Source of the DNA: Symsagittifera roscoffensis
Taxonomy: Eukaryota; Xenacoelomorpha; Acoela; Convolutidae
Direction of reading: 5' to 3'
DNA length: 64,000 bases
Assembly: GCF_963678635.1 (NCBI RefSeq)
Contig: NC_087069.1
Location: 23,222,360-23,286,359, forward strand
Position numbers and translations under genes: made by a program
The notes under the pieces: generated by a model
Told to the model about the DNA's origin: nothing
Databases searched by the model: none
Seen by the model: the letters and a program-made list of their open reading frames with translations, nothing else
Shown: piece by piece, positions 54,401 through 60,570 of the stretch
Layout: every line of letters begins with the position of its first letter
Position numbering within the stretch: position 1 is the first letter of the stretch

Positions 54401-56086
54401 AAATGGAAACTAAGAACACAACTTTCATGCCAAAACTTAGTAAAACGGCTTTAAACGGCTCTAGTAAACACACCTTAACTCCAAGAGTTGAGTTTTGTTG
54501 GATGGCTTGCTCCAAGCAGTCTGTAGGAGTAATAAGCTGGCATCTCCAAAAATTGGCTAACTTCCGTGCCACTGATGTCTTACCAGACCCAGGTTTTCCG
54601 AGTACCAAAAAGCAGGTTGGCTTTGCAAGCAGTACTTTGAGGTCCGCCTGAAACATTTCCAGCCGTAAAATTACAAAATAATGGTCCTCCGATCTTCCTG
54701 TAAGGTCATAAGTGAAAAGTTCTTAACATAAAATATGTAAGACAGAAGCAAACTGGAGTTTCACACTTTTGCGGTACATTACAAACAAACTAGCCGACAA
54801 AAACAGAGACAAAAGCCCCTCAACAGAAAAATAACATCAGAAAATTCGAAAAAACTAGATCTATTAAAATGTTGATAGGTTTGTCAAGAAAACAGAATGT
54901 CAAAAAAGCATCGGAAGAAAACCATTCGAAACTTATTCATAAACACAAAGGCGAAGCTGAACTTTGCATGACCAAGCGAGAAAACGGTAGAAAGTAGTCC
55001 TGAAAGGGTTAAGAAGTGAAAAAAAGAGGTAAAGTAAAAGTAATAAAAATTTTGACATCTGCCGGAATCGAACCCTTAGACTTCGAGATTAAGAGTCTCA
55101 CGTTCTAGCGTCTGTCCCATGGGCGCTTGATAAGCATCAAACACCACCCACCAATAAACTAGATACAGAATTATAATGCTTATGTAACAAAAAAAAACAG
55201 ATATAATGCTAATGCAGCAAAATAACCCAATTATAATGCTATTGCTGCAAAAGTGCTATCAAATAAGCACAATTATTTGCGACGTGGGTTAAAAGTGAAC
55301 TTCGCAGTATGACAAAACGAACGCTCTGCTTGTGTAAAAAAGACTTATAATAAATTATGTTTTACCCCTCAAAAAATCCCATTCCCCCTCATAACAAACA
55401 AAAAAAATAATTCATCAAACGAGGCAACATTAGACTACTAAGTCAATATAATAAGGGTGGAACCTATAAAGCCAAAAAAAAAACTAAAAATAAACAAAAA
55501 AAAAAATGAAAGTTTAACAAGGATAGACGGTTACTAAAATACAAGAAAGGTTTTTTCTACAATTTAAAAACCGTCGACAGTCAAAATAAATCAGCAATTA
55601 TTTGAAAAACAGTTTTTGCCGAACAAAAACTAGAAAAACAAAAAAAAATGTTAAAAAAAATTGCCGAATTCTGCGTAGAAAAAGAAAAAAAAGAAAAAAC
55701 GAAAGCACACCCGAATACAAAGTTCTTCTCCATTTTCAATAGTCGGAACAATAAATCGAGTCGGTAAATTTACAACCAGCAAAAAAATTCGAAAGGTAAC
55801 AAAGTAAACCAACTAGGTCATCATCGAAAGGGTCTATGGTCTCGAATTCTTTTTCTGTTTGTTCGGTTCCAAATTTTGTTTTCGTGCTTAGGCGAACATA
55901 TGCTTTGTCAATATCCTCAGTATCGTCCGTGTCACTAAATTCAAACTCAGAGCTGCTTTCTAACAGTTCAGGTTCAGCCTCTATTGCATTCGTTTCATTG
56001 TCCATTTCGGCTTCATCTTCGTTTTCTGGATCCTCGACCAAATCTTCCTCTCTTTCATTAAGTTCATGGTCTTCGCTACTTTCCAT
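18418..56086 (-). CDS. AK9: Adenylate kinase 9, multi-exon gene, 3' end not in window
   Basis: Twenty-nine exons read in order from 56086 to 18418 give 1,525 codons with matching splice phase at every junction. AK9 is a multi-domain nucleoside mono-/diphosphate kinase linked to cilia and sperm flagella. Three P-loops are visible: GKPGSGKT (108-115), GPPLSGKT (480-487) and GPKGSGKS (1295-1302), each with downstream NMP/lid motifs such as GYILDGFP, GGYILDNFPR and GFILEGFPR. The family's Cys-Pro-Val-containing 'CPVxL...G' segments occur twice, and acidic or Glu/Lys coiled-coil linkers separate the modules. Vertebrate AK9 is about 1,900 residues, so roughly 400-600 residues are missing past the last exon, which ends in a donor. 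Introns range from under 200 nt to 8.8 kb and are packed with transposons. Confidence 0.93.
18855..19074 (-). CDS. AK9: AK9 exon 28, GFILEGFPR motif of module 3
   Basis: 220 nt encoding 'STGFILEGFPRL' with a core strand 'YPDCAIVLVSE', then a basic helix rich in Lys and Arg. Confidence 0.93.
19337..19664 (+). repeat. Repeat family A, copy 1 (internally deleted)
   Basis: It starts with a CAGGGCGAAGCCCTG hairpin, followed by a GTTC-GACC block and a GCGCGTTAATTGTCCC core, and ends with GAAAGTCGGAACAAT. The start and end carry an inverted TGTTCCGAC-like match. It lacks about 190 nt present in copies 2 and 3. Confidence 0.7.
19917..20038 (-). CDS. AK9: AK9 exon 27
   Basis: 122 nt encoding 'LTEEEESIRAYLADDEPLPP' and 'IINKWW', the NMP-binding helix region of module 3. 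Confidence 0.9.
20427..20584 (-). CDS. AK9: AK9 exon 26, acidic insert
   Basis: 158 nt of Asp/Glu/Gly-rich coding sequence inserted in the NMP-binding part of module 3, as is common in AK9. Confidence 0.85.
20716..20795 (+). repeat. Short shared repeat piece (family B)
   Basis: An AAAATGGATGCCATAAAATGG block also appears near 22790-22865 and 44130-44215, with the same order of flanking words, so it is a scattered repeat fragment. Confidence 0.4.
21136..21286 (-). CDS. AK9: AK9 exon 25, third P-loop
   Basis: 151 nt encoding 'PLRLFMLGPKGSGKS', the Walker A of module 3, and the following helix. Confidence 0.93.
21842..22054 (-). CDS. AK9: AK9 exon 24, CPV segment, second copy
   Basis: 71 codons, phase 0 on both sides. 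It carries 'HYCPVELKDRGVLYPGNQE' and 'YYFSTPEAREKFMRGPDQY', the conserved segment that precedes kinase module 3, paralogous to exons 8-9. Confidence 0.92.
22156..22217 (+). repeat. 31-bp tandem duplication
   Basis: A TTTACTGATTTGATAAATG-containing unit occurs twice in direct succession, and a diverged copy of a GGACGATTxTAAAGCAGAC block is repeated just after (22260-22360). Confidence 0.7.
22914..23023 (-). CDS. AK9: AK9 exon 23
   Basis: 110 nt, with aromatic 'PFSYKGWEYTGLD' then an acidic run. Phases fit both sides. Confidence 0.85.
23373..23500 (+). repeat. AK9: Tandem repeat spanning AK9 exon 22 donor
   Basis: An about 52-bp unit with GGTACCTTCTATG and GGGTACCTC words occurs two to three times; the last unit includes the end of AK9 exon 22. 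Confidence 0.7.
23491..23630 (-). CDS. AK9: AK9 exon 22
   Basis: 140 nt encoding 'KLEFEREWPQL' and a 'VTVDEGVTKEHI' stretch. Its 3' end and splice donor are part of a tandem repeat that continues into the intron. Confidence 0.85.
23822..23897 (-). CDS. AK9: AK9 exon 21
   Basis: 76 nt encoding 'DPTPYDAPEMEEFKSR', a short acidic linker that leads into the helix of exon 22. Confidence 0.82.
25096..25248 (-). CDS. AK9: AK9 exon 20
   Basis: 153 nt encoding an acidic, Thr/Ala-rich disordered linker between modules 2 and 3. Splice phase fits both neighbours. Confidence 0.8.
27171..27334 (-). CDS. AK9: AK9 exon 19, Glu/Arg/Ala coiled coil
   Basis: 164 nt of charged coiled-coil coding, ending in an acidic Gly/Glu stretch. 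A long C-run on the + strand lies about 30 nt past the donor. Confidence 0.88.
29296..29526 (-). CDS. AK9: AK9 exon 18, GGYILDNFPR motif of module 2
   Basis: 231 nt encoding the adenylate kinase substrate motif 'GGYILDNFPRT', then 'LDKGVTIDEVLCMQD', a lid-like segment and the start of a Glu/Arg coiled coil. Acceptor CCGCAG; donor GTAATC. Confidence 0.92.
30101..30468. mobile_element. Inverted-repeat element with 10-bp direct repeats
   Basis: The 348 bp at 30111-30458 have long terminal inverted repeats built on CATAGGTCCCAA and CATAAGTCCC (about 60 nt at each end). It is flanked by the identical 10-mer TTCTCATGAT at 30101-30110 and 30459-30468. It has no ORF. A 9-10 bp target duplication suggests a Mutator-like superfamily MITE. 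Confidence 0.75.
30820..30858 (-). CDS. AK9: AK9 micro-exon 17 (39 nt)
   Basis: Only 13 codons, found because exons 16 and 18 need a link of this phase. Acceptor AACCAG, donor GTCAGT (weak). It encodes 'YEKDALDEI'. Confidence 0.6.
31227..31303 (-). CDS. AK9: AK9 exon 16
   Basis: 77 nt, phase 0 in. It encodes a short basic helix (AIKRVKKKMVKLSP). Acceptor TTGCAG; donor GTAAAT. Confidence 0.78.
33132..33665 (+). repeat. Repeat family A, copy 2
   Basis: Same hairpin start, core and GTCGGAACAAT end as copy 1 with the full middle part. The family is non-coding and probably a non-autonomous DNA transposon. Confidence 0.75.
34328..34858 (+). repeat. Repeat family A, copy 3
   Basis: Close to copy 2 over its whole length, 660 bp away in the same orientation. 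The two flank a small unique segment. Confidence 0.75.
35161..35303 (-). CDS. AK9: AK9 exon 15, HPEV segment
   Basis: 143 nt encoding an acidic stretch and 'DETHPEVIAIVGEAVKVAE', which corresponds to a conserved 'DHPEV' segment in AK9 ahead of the second module's lid/core. Confidence 0.85.
36695..36778 (-). CDS. AK9: AK9 exon 14
   Basis: 84 nt encoding a Thr/Gly/Glu-rich linker. A G-run (C-run on the other strand it is read from as G) begins a few nucleotides past the donor, at about 36672-36686. Confidence 0.8.
37187..37322. mobile_element. Short inverted-repeat element
   Basis: GACCAAATGC with ATAAA at the left pairs with TTTAT-GCATTTGGTC at the right, 130 nt apart. No clear target duplication is visible. 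Confidence 0.5.
37503..38132 (-). CDS. AK9: AK9 candidate exon 13, 210-codon disordered insert
   Basis: The 630-nt frame has no stop in AT-rich DNA, an acceptor CAG (ACTCCAG) and donor AAG/GTATTT. Phase 1 on both sides makes it fit between exons 12 and 14, and its length is a multiple of three so it could be a cassette exon. The product is hydrophilic, Lys/Glu/Ser-rich and without known motifs. I know of no AK9 insert like it, so it is either lineage-specific or a separate short gene. Confidence 0.6.
38416..38493 (-). CDS. AK9: AK9 exon 12, Glu-rich linker
   Basis: 78 nt, similar in size, phase and composition to exon 11, and with the same GTTCGA donor, so the two probably arose by exon duplication. 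Confidence 0.75.
38899..38973 (-). CDS. AK9: AK9 exon 11, Glu-rich linker
   Basis: 75 nt of Glu/Ala/Asn/Gly-rich coding sequence with a GTTCGA donor. It is phase 1 in and phase 1 out. Confidence 0.75.
40000..42933 (-). CDS. LINE ORF2: AP endonuclease and reverse transcriptase (977 aa)
   Basis: The N-terminal APE domain (about 20-245) shows 'TETWLS', 'FGGDFNINIL' and the catalytic 'TDHCPILL' near residue 224. The reverse transcriptase (about 480-760) has 'YRPISLL', 'FLDLKKAFDTLDH', 'GVPQGSVIGPLLF' and the active-site FADD near 687-690. A Cys-poor C-terminus follows. No stop interrupts the 2.9 kb, so the copy may be functional. The absence of an RNase H domain and the APE-RT order place it in the Jockey/CR1 group. 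Confidence 0.92.
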   Translation of the reverse strand: MIFLRKSLAPVEPENSNCDVITNFTVLLCNTRSIKKHSEELEALVKSLESPKVIFTTETWLSEEDNKELFTMKNYTSFACNRQMNRGGGSMIQIRDDISYIQEIKCSLPETKAILVKYANVKIILVVTYLKPRSDKGFFIKKLDEFLEELSNHNGPIIFGGDFNINILQQSNLVNNYLNTIAANGFILTSDTPTRITAESNTCIDHFFVKNIPEYEVKILEEHAFTDHCPILLNFRIARKQDTTKIFRDLKFLNDEVKILSFQNSLKVKLEGAQLLVDQNINSSYESFQNCFNKTIDEYAPVRICTAKDCSSAGWVSKEIKKAISSRNRMYKEWKCNKTNKAKREKFLAERSKVEKLVKLSKRNYYHNRFNNCIGDSRQVFKILNEILRKCSRSGNVPLLKDGDLEIGNNQEIANHLNDHFAYIASKLLASLPSDSRESHETYSKYNAPQSMFLHKVTMFEVLEIIENLKAKQSTGVDEISNIIIKKVSHVIAPYLTYLINLSFESGQYPEQLKSAKIQPFYKEGSKTDENNYRPISLLNCCSKIFEKLMHNRLYNYLNKFNLLYEKQFGFRQKYNTIDALVELTEKLRYGGKSMKFSMFLDLKKAFDTLDHELLLQKLENYGIRGLCNDWFRNYLYNRRQCVFTNSVYSDWKNVSHGVPQGSVIGPLLFLIYINDMPNCVKDTTVYLFADDTNVTCENESFEVFTNDIQNICYWLNRNKLTLNGDKSILLSFQNKVSASSLQLCINNYMVTSKAYCNYLGVFVDSKLSFCTHVEKVKAKLGRHCGVIAQMRKFVPIDVLIKYYCYNIKPIIQYGLLVYGGTSFSNLNPIFLLQKKIIRMIYKVRKFDSIRERFREHKILTVHELYVYDLLKFCLRSINKLNTTAFLNDFFTLKTKSAYFTRKSIGIQFEVPCCKTKTKRQSIWFRGCKLLKIFRDNNLLPENVLNLKKGELNNLAHMLRDTFIHENYELVRYIFAL
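42893..43822 (-). CDS. LINE ORF1 protein, RNA-binding (309 aa)
   Basis: A Leu/Lys/Glu helix at about residues 45-120 forms the coiled coil and is followed by an RRM-like domain at about 130-230 with the words 'RRDNLKILGFPE' and 'RPIIVRFSRR', and a C-terminal domain. This is the L1-type ORF1p plan shared with many CR1/Jockey elements. A second ATG 12 codons in (43786) is in a better context and may be the true start. It overlaps ORF2 by 41 nt in another frame. Confidence 0.85.
   Translation of the reverse strand: MINLLNSFREVKMESHDETATNPPTLRFQDQTPIAKPDNKRTCAALSPPDEEPVLEKLEATIEKAIENKIPDIVKMLTEDLKGTIRQVINELLTATKNEILGKVRKELKNSETVTLVKAICEDEQLENYNRRDNLKILGFPEQVQRDSNGNSIFENYDKTINNVIQLATNIGANVTPADISIAHRLPTRTNNTNRPIIVRFSRRVAKINILRKKKTLKDNEQSAQIHVFEDLTSARVNFMKFLKQDNRINGVWTRDGNLLYQWKNSERVGKITSLYEGVAQLGYTVKDLMNCFVNKSDIFKEESGSSGT
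44606..45060 (+). repeat. Repeat family A, copy 4 (diverged)
   Basis: Only the first block (CTGGATGTTCTGACTGCC) and scattered core matches remain; the right border is uncertain. Confidence 0.45.
45314..45760 (+). repeat. Repeat family C, copy 1
   Basis: Almost identical to 46862-47307 over 440 nt, including the words GCGCTTCGCAAAAACTAGCC and CCAGGAATCGTGCTGCGACC. No coding potential beyond chance frames. Confidence 0.8.
46190..46860 (+). repeat. Repeat family D, copy 1
   Basis: Shares ACACTACGCTTGGTTTGTG, CAGCAGACAGTCCGAAAAGAG-like and AACCTGTAACAC words in order with 49385-50230. Confidence 0.7.
46862..47307 (+). repeat. Repeat family C, copy 2
   Basis: Direct repeat of the 45314-45760 copy. 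It is followed at once by the CACCCGA-TACAAAGTTC end block that in copy 1 is 360 nt further (46120-46184); a third end block sits at 55706-55755. Confidence 0.8.
47776..47917 (-). CDS. AK9: AK9 exon 10, helical segment
   Basis: 142 nt, phase 0 in. It encodes a Lys/Glu/Ala-rich amphipathic helix after the module 2 P-loop. The following intron is the longest (8.8 kb) and holds the LINE and several repeats. Confidence 0.88.
48185..48365 (-). CDS. AK9: AK9 exon 9, second P-loop
   Basis: 181 nt. It encodes the family's 'FLSSEEAMKKFLKNPRQFLLPP' segment and the Walker A GPPLSGKT of module 2. The donor is GTTAGT. Confidence 0.92.
48688..48892 (+). repeat. AT-rich minisatellite
   Basis: Two words, CAATAACTTTTTTCATA and TATCAATATTGTACC, alternate in tandem seven or more times in an AK9 intron. 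Confidence 0.8.
48968..49054 (-). CDS. AK9: AK9 exon 8, CPV segment
   Basis: 87 nt encoding 'WGRFCPVALREGNIQWGKPDF', the first copy of the Cys-Pro-Val segment that AK9 places before its second kinase module. Confidence 0.9.
49385..50230 (+). repeat. Repeat family D, copy 2
   Basis: Second copy of 46190-46860 with about 180 nt of extra sequence near 49450-49620. Confidence 0.7.
50527..51033 (+). repeat. Repeat family A, copy 5
   Basis: Shares the TCGTGCGTTAATTGTCCC-type core and the ATAGTCGGAACAAT end with copies 1-3. Confidence 0.65.
51151..51550. mobile_element. hAT-like MITE with 8-bp target duplication
   Basis: The 384 bp at 51159-51542 have inverted ends sharing CGCGAAGGACCGAATG. They are flanked by identical TATGTAGA at 51151-51158 and 51543-51550. 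An 8-bp duplication is the hAT hallmark. No transposase ORF is present, so it is non-autonomous. Confidence 0.8.
51599..51753 (-). CDS. AK9: AK9 exon 7
   Basis: 155 nt. It covers an acidic 'GSEEEELPEEMDSDELFR' segment leading to 'GPRWR', which continues into the conserved CPV segment of exon 8. Confidence 0.87.
51961..52173 (-). CDS. AK9: AK9 exon 6
   Basis: 71 codons, phase 0 on both sides. It encodes the 'LV.RPEDF.ENV....' segment that closes kinase module 1, with a 'HEPQNLIEING' strand. Confidence 0.9.
52803..52934 (-). CDS. AK9: AK9 exon 5, acidic linker
   Basis: 44 codons, phase 0 on both sides. It encodes a Lys-rich then Glu-rich low-complexity linker, matching the acidic stretch at this point in AK9. 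Confidence 0.85.
53322..53509 (-). CDS. AK9: AK9 exon 4, GYILDGFP motif of module 1
   Basis: 188 nt. The split Gly codon at the junction yields GYILDGFP, followed by 'LKPDVIINLRIPDMDL', a typical core strand and switch of adenylate kinases, and a lid start with RR instead of a full Arg lid. Confidence 0.9.
54233..54329 (-). CDS. AK9: AK9 exon 3, NMP-binding helix
   Basis: 97 nt, phase 0 in and phase 1 out. It encodes a segment matching adenylate kinase 'G..V.DELV..ii..rL', part of the NMP-binding region. Acceptor TTTCAG; donor GTTTGT. Confidence 0.88.
54474..54647 (-). CDS. AK9: AK9 exon 2, first P-loop
   Basis: Fifty-eight codons in phase 0. They carry the Walker A motif GKPGSGKT and the following helix of kinase module 1, with the family's 'KPTCFLVLGKPG' start. 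Acceptor TTTCAG, donor GTGTGT. Confidence 0.9.
55054..55126 (-). tRNA. tRNA-Lys(CTT)-like sequence, degenerate
   Basis: On the minus strand the anticodon arm (TGAGA, loop CTCTTAA, TCTCG) and its neighbours match tRNA-Lys(CUU), and a B box GGTTCGATTCC is perfect. The acceptor ends do not pair (5' GCGCCCA, 3' AGATGTC) and only two of five T-stem pairs form. It is a pseudogene or the head of a tRNA-derived SINE rather than a working gene. Confidence 0.6.
55155..55250 (+). repeat. Short tandem repeat next to the tRNA-like sequence
   Basis: TATAATGCT with a downstream GCAAAA-type word recurs three times at about 30-nt spacing. Confidence 0.5.
55814..56086 (-). CDS. AK9: AK9 exon 1 (first coding exon)
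   Basis: The start ATG is at 56086. The 91 codons encode a strongly acidic Glu/Asp/Ser-rich leader, as in other AK9 proteins, ending in a short acidic motif (DPFDDDL). The donor is a weak GTTGGT, chosen because it alone gives phase 0 to the next exon. An AG directly before the ATG suggests a 5' UTR intron. Confidence 0.7.
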
Positions 56087-56884
56087 TCTAATATTTGAAA
56101 AAAAATTAAGTAAGAAATTGCCAACAATTTGAAATTGAGAAGGTTTTTTTTTTGGTGATCCTGAGATAGATAGGACGAGATTACAGTAGGACGATAACCA
56201 GAACTTTTGGTATCATTCAGGATATCGAACTTTCATTAGACAACAAAAAATTGCCTATTTTTTTCTTAGGGGGATGTGAAAACAACTCTGAGTCCAAGAT
56301 AATTGCTCGCCTTTGCTTTCCTCAAAAACTGCGCCTACTTGTTTTTTAAGACCAATCAAAGGACAAAATTTAATCTGCAGGTTCAAGCAATTCCATCCAG
56401 CAAAGGCGAGGAATTATATTGGACTCAGGGTTCTTTTCAGTTCCCCTTGATCAAAAAAATCGACAGTTTTTTGTTGTCTAATGAAAGTTTGATATCCTGA
56501 CTGATACTAAAAATACTCATTTTTATTTTTTGTAGTTCCGAGTCGCATTCATTAAGGCCCTTTTAATTGTTGTTCGGGCTGCAATTGAAAAATTTCAAAA
56601 AAGTAATTGTAGTGTCGAGAAAACTGGCTTTAAATTTTTGGTTTTTTAATCCTCTGATTTGGATCAAGGAGAAGTGTATCGGAAGATAGTAAGGTCGAAT
56701 GAACTCTCCAAAAGAACACTTTCAAATGCGTTCTATCGACATTGAGACATGCCTTTTCTAAGTAAATCAGAATGCCAGAAACTACCATGGTAACTGAATT
56801 TACAACACAATTCCTTCATCATTTCACCCAGTCAAAAAAGCATTGGAATTTTATAGATACAGGAAAAGTAAATTTTAATTTGAA

Positions 56885-57300
56885 GGAAAGTAAAAAGTTA
56901 AGATTGAAGAGATTCAGATGTTTGGGAGCTAATCCAACCAGATAAAAAAAATATAACCTGCCAGCAAAGATGAGGACCTGCCAGCAAAGGGTTTTCCTTA
57001 AAAATCTGTAGATACCAGACCGGTTTACTCGACATAGAAAAAACCAAAAAAAAAACGCTGTCATGTAAAATGAATTTTTTTACCCTAGATATGTTCAACA
57101 AGATCCTAAGACTTCTTTTAGTTTTTTTTATAATTTTTTTAAAACTGAGTGCAGAGCATCGACGAGCTAACATTCCTTGTTGAGTTCCTTCTGCCTTTAA
57201 TTTTATATGTATTTTGTACATTCAAATGCATGTTTATTGTCTTGCTAGCTATAACGATAGCTTCAGTGCATTTGTCAGTGCTTTGGAAATTATTATGAGC
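56885..57300. repeat. Repeat family E, copy 1
   Basis: Shares CCTGCCAGCAAAGGGTTTTC, a GACCGGTTTxCTCGACA block and an ACATTCAAATGxATG-TCTTGCTAGCT end with 58385-58900. Confidence 0.7.
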
Positions 57301-57536
57301 TCCTTTGTATAATTAATGTACATAGGCATCGGAAATTAATTATTGACTTTAGAAACAAGAGATGATTTATCTCAAGTCTCGTAATTAAAAAAACTTAAGC
57401 CCTTTAAAAAAATTAAAAGTTGACATCGTGACTTCTGACTGTAGTTTGAAAAAAAAACATCTGTTTTTTGTTTTAATCAAATTTTATAAACAGTTTTTTG
57501 AACGCACGAGTCAAATTAAGCATGAATCAACAACAT

Positions 57537-58025
57537 GACTGCTTGTATATCAGGGGAAAGCCCTGAATATTCCGACAGTCCCTTAATTTATATCGAATAG
57601 TTTTTGGGAAATTAAAATATTGAAAACCTATACATTTTGGACAATACCAATGTTTAAAATTTTGAGTCGTACGAAATTAATACGACCAAATAGCTAGCCG
57701 CAATTCAAATTGGAACGGATTTTGTTGTGTGCGATAATTCCCACGCATAATTAATTCGAATTACGCTCTCAGCATTATGAATAAAGTCTTCAAAGCGCGC
57801 ATAATTTAGTCCAAAACATGGCAATTTTTAAAAACCCAAATTTTTACAATAAATGATCGGTGGTAGAAGAACTTTTTGTATTTGAACTCAGGAAGTTGAT
57901 ATCTTCAATGGGGTATAAAATAAAAATGTTTGTTGAAAATTATTATTTCGATAGGCGAAAATTGACTGAATAAAAAAACCACACCGAGCATGAATATTCC
58001 GTTTTCTTCGAAAGTCGGAAAAATA
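57537..58025 (+). repeat. Repeat family A, copy 6
   Basis: Starts with GACTGCTTGTATATCAGGGG and ends in GAAAGTCGGAAAAAT, with a diverged core. It lies upstream of AK9. Confidence 0.6.
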
Positions 58026-58384
58026 ATTGCTAGAGCCACACTTTCGTTAAAACTATGAGGTTCTGAAAGAAACGGAGACAAACTTGCTTTAATTGCAACT
58101 GAATCTACATAAGAATCAACAAAGCAAATTCCAATCCTTAAAAGTATTCCTTCAATCTCGAGACAAAATTGTGAATCATTGGAAATTCTAGCAGCGCTTC
58201 AGAAATATTGACAAAATAACCTGCAAAACATTGGTTTTCCCTGTAACGATTGAAAACCAGCTATTAAGTTAAGACCATTAGTGGCAAAGTTATGAACAAA
58301 CGGAGGTTCGGATAAATCTAGAGATCAAATTTTTCAAATCTCAATTTACGAGCTAGAATTTCAGAGAAATGATGAAAACCGCCA

Positions 58385-58900
58385 TGATTGGAAAATTTTG
58401 AGGACAAGAACACAACAGTTGAATGGGACACGTGAGACAGTCGATTGATGGATTACAAAAAAGAAGCTGGGAATCAAGTCAATCAGAAAAAAATAAGTCT
58501 GGCAGCAAAAGTCAGTAAATGCCAGCAAAGGGTTTTTCTTGAAATTCTGTACAAACCAGACCGGTTTCCTCGACACACAGAGAAAACCAAATAAACGTTA
58601 TGTCGTGAAATATGTAATTTTATATGATCAGCAAGATCCTTAAATATATTTTATTTTTTTTTTCCCTGCCTCAATATGATCAGCAAGATCCTAAAATATA
58701 TTTTATATTTTTTCCCTGCCTCAATATGATCAGCAAGATCCTAAGATTTGTTTTATACTTCTCTCTCCGCCTCAACTGAGGGCACAGCATCGACGATCTA
58801 AGGCTTCTTGTTGAGTACCTTTTGCCATTAAATTTATATAAATTTTTTGAACATTCAAATGAATGTTTTATGTCTTGCTAGCTTCAACGATAGCTTCGAA
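58385..58900. repeat. Repeat family E, copy 2
   Basis: Second copy of family E, expanded by an internal three-unit tandem repeat. Confidence 0.7.
58622..58776 (+). repeat. Three-copy 51-bp tandem repeat
   Basis: Units starting at 58622, 58674 and 58724 all begin ATATGATCAGCAAGATCCT and end in a pyrimidine run. Confidence 0.85.
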
Positions 58901-59535
58901 GTTCAAACTCAAAACTCGAATCCGCCGCAGAGAGCCGTCCCGTTTCTGTCTATTAATTTCACTTAAAGACGTTTTTGCCGGACCACTCAAAAAAGAAATG
59001 TCATTCTGAGCCCGCCAGATTTTCAGAGTTCTTGCTCAGCTTCGGCTCTGCCATCAACAAGATTAAAGTTTTGGAGTTCTCGGATAATGGCACTTGTTAA
59101 CTCGTAAGTCAATGTACAGAACTTATACCTTACACAAGAACACTCGTGGAATACACATTCACAATTTGAAAATGAATAAAATAATAAAAAAGGCAAATCA
59201 AGTTCGCACAGCTAGCGCTCAAGCCTCCCTCCTTTTGTAGTAATTACTATTACCAGAAATTGAAGCAACTGTAGAGTTTTTTTTAAACAAAAGAGCTCAG
59301 AAGTGATGATTTGTTTATTCAAGGTATGAAATTATAGGTAATTCCACTTTGAGACAGCGAAATTTGTTAAATTAGTTAACTTGTTTCTAGGCTAACGAAT
59401 CAATAAGAATGAGAAATTTTTTATAACATGTCGAGCTTTTTTTGAATGACATTCTAAAACGAATAATCTTAAGAGAAAAAACAGTGACTAAAAAATTTGC
59501 TGCTGTTTCGTCTGCTTGGTTGTTATAGTAGGTCA

Positions 59536-59972
59536 ATATCGAATTTCGAAATCATGACCGTATCGATTTATCGATATTCTTCGATATTTTACTTGAAATA
59601 TCGAATAACGATTTTTTCTCAAAAATGAAATGAACTAGTTTTTGTTGCCACCAATACAGAAAAACCTGACAACCTAGTAAGATGCGATAATTTCTATTAA
59701 CATAAATCTGTACCAACAGAAAAAATGCTTTCATTCCAAAAAATTAAATTGAAATGTCGTGAATTTTTGCAAACTTTTCTTTTGCCAAAGTCGAAATTTC
59801 ACACAAAAAAGTATCAAATTAATAGAAAATATCGAAATCTTTCACATTTTTATGGAAAACTCATTATTACCGTGTCAAAAAATGAATATCGATATTTATA
59901 TCGAAAATTGCATTTGAAAATATCTTTATTTGTGTCAAAAATCGATGGATCGAATAAAAATATCGATAGTTT
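59536..59972. repeat. TATCGAT-rich inverted-repeat segment
   Basis: Both ends are rich in TATCGATA/TTCGATATT palindromes in opposite orientation around 350 nt of AT-rich DNA. It resembles a foldback or MITE-like element with imperfect ends. Confidence 0.4.
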
Positions 59973-60570
59973 TTGCATTCCCTGACTGGGAGTGCGGTCT
60001 GTATCTTAACAACCGAGTGTTCAATCTCGTCAATAAGCAGACAATGTGCAATTCCCCCGGATTATTGGACCCGCCGACACAAACAAAAATGGTCGTTAAG
60101 GATGTTGGCATCAAATTCGTTATGAAAAGTAGGGTCGGAATATTCTAGAATTTTGAATTTTTTATTTTTCGGTTTTAACCGGAATATTTCTCAGATATAG
60201 AAAAAAGCCAATTCGATATAAACCTTTTTAAACCAGCAAAGCGAAAAGAAATGTTTATCTATGACACTCCTCATGGCGCATATTTTGTGAAAACGTTGAA
60301 GTCAGTGGAGTGTAGTACGATGCCATTTATGACATGCAGTGAGATGAGGTGACGTGGATAAAATTTAATTTCTGATGCGAATTGCGAGTTGATTATAGAA
60401 CAATGGATCACCACTTGAAGATAACCCGGAGTTATGATTTCAATGGTGTTATTGAGGGGATTGTCCGCGGAGCACGCGCCATCACCTGGATTGGCACATG
60501 TAACATTCGCCCGGAAGATACATATCGACGGAAAATAAAACTAAGTCCTAAGACGACTGGCTAACGTCTA
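59973..60570 (+). other. Relics of coding sequence, unrecognised
   Basis: Higher-GC stretches read as coding-like pieces in different frames: one near 59975-60145, one near 60250-60350, and one at 60382-60564 containing 'GIVRGARAITWIGTCNIRPED'. Stops separate them, so they look like one decayed gene or mobile element. I do not recognise it. Confidence 0.25.

Larger units (their letters stand above)
56087..59535. other. Upstream flank of AK9
   Basis: No gene is visible. It holds repeat family A copy 6, two diverged copies of a 400-bp repeat (about 56885-57300 and 58385-58900, sharing GCCAGCAAAGGGTTTT and CAGACCGGTTT-CTCGACA), and a minisatellite. The AK9 promoter may lie here but I cannot locate it. 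Confidence 0.4.

Noticed and set aside
55054-55126. A functional tRNA-Lys gene
   Set aside because: Acceptor ends do not pair and the T stem is mostly unpaired.
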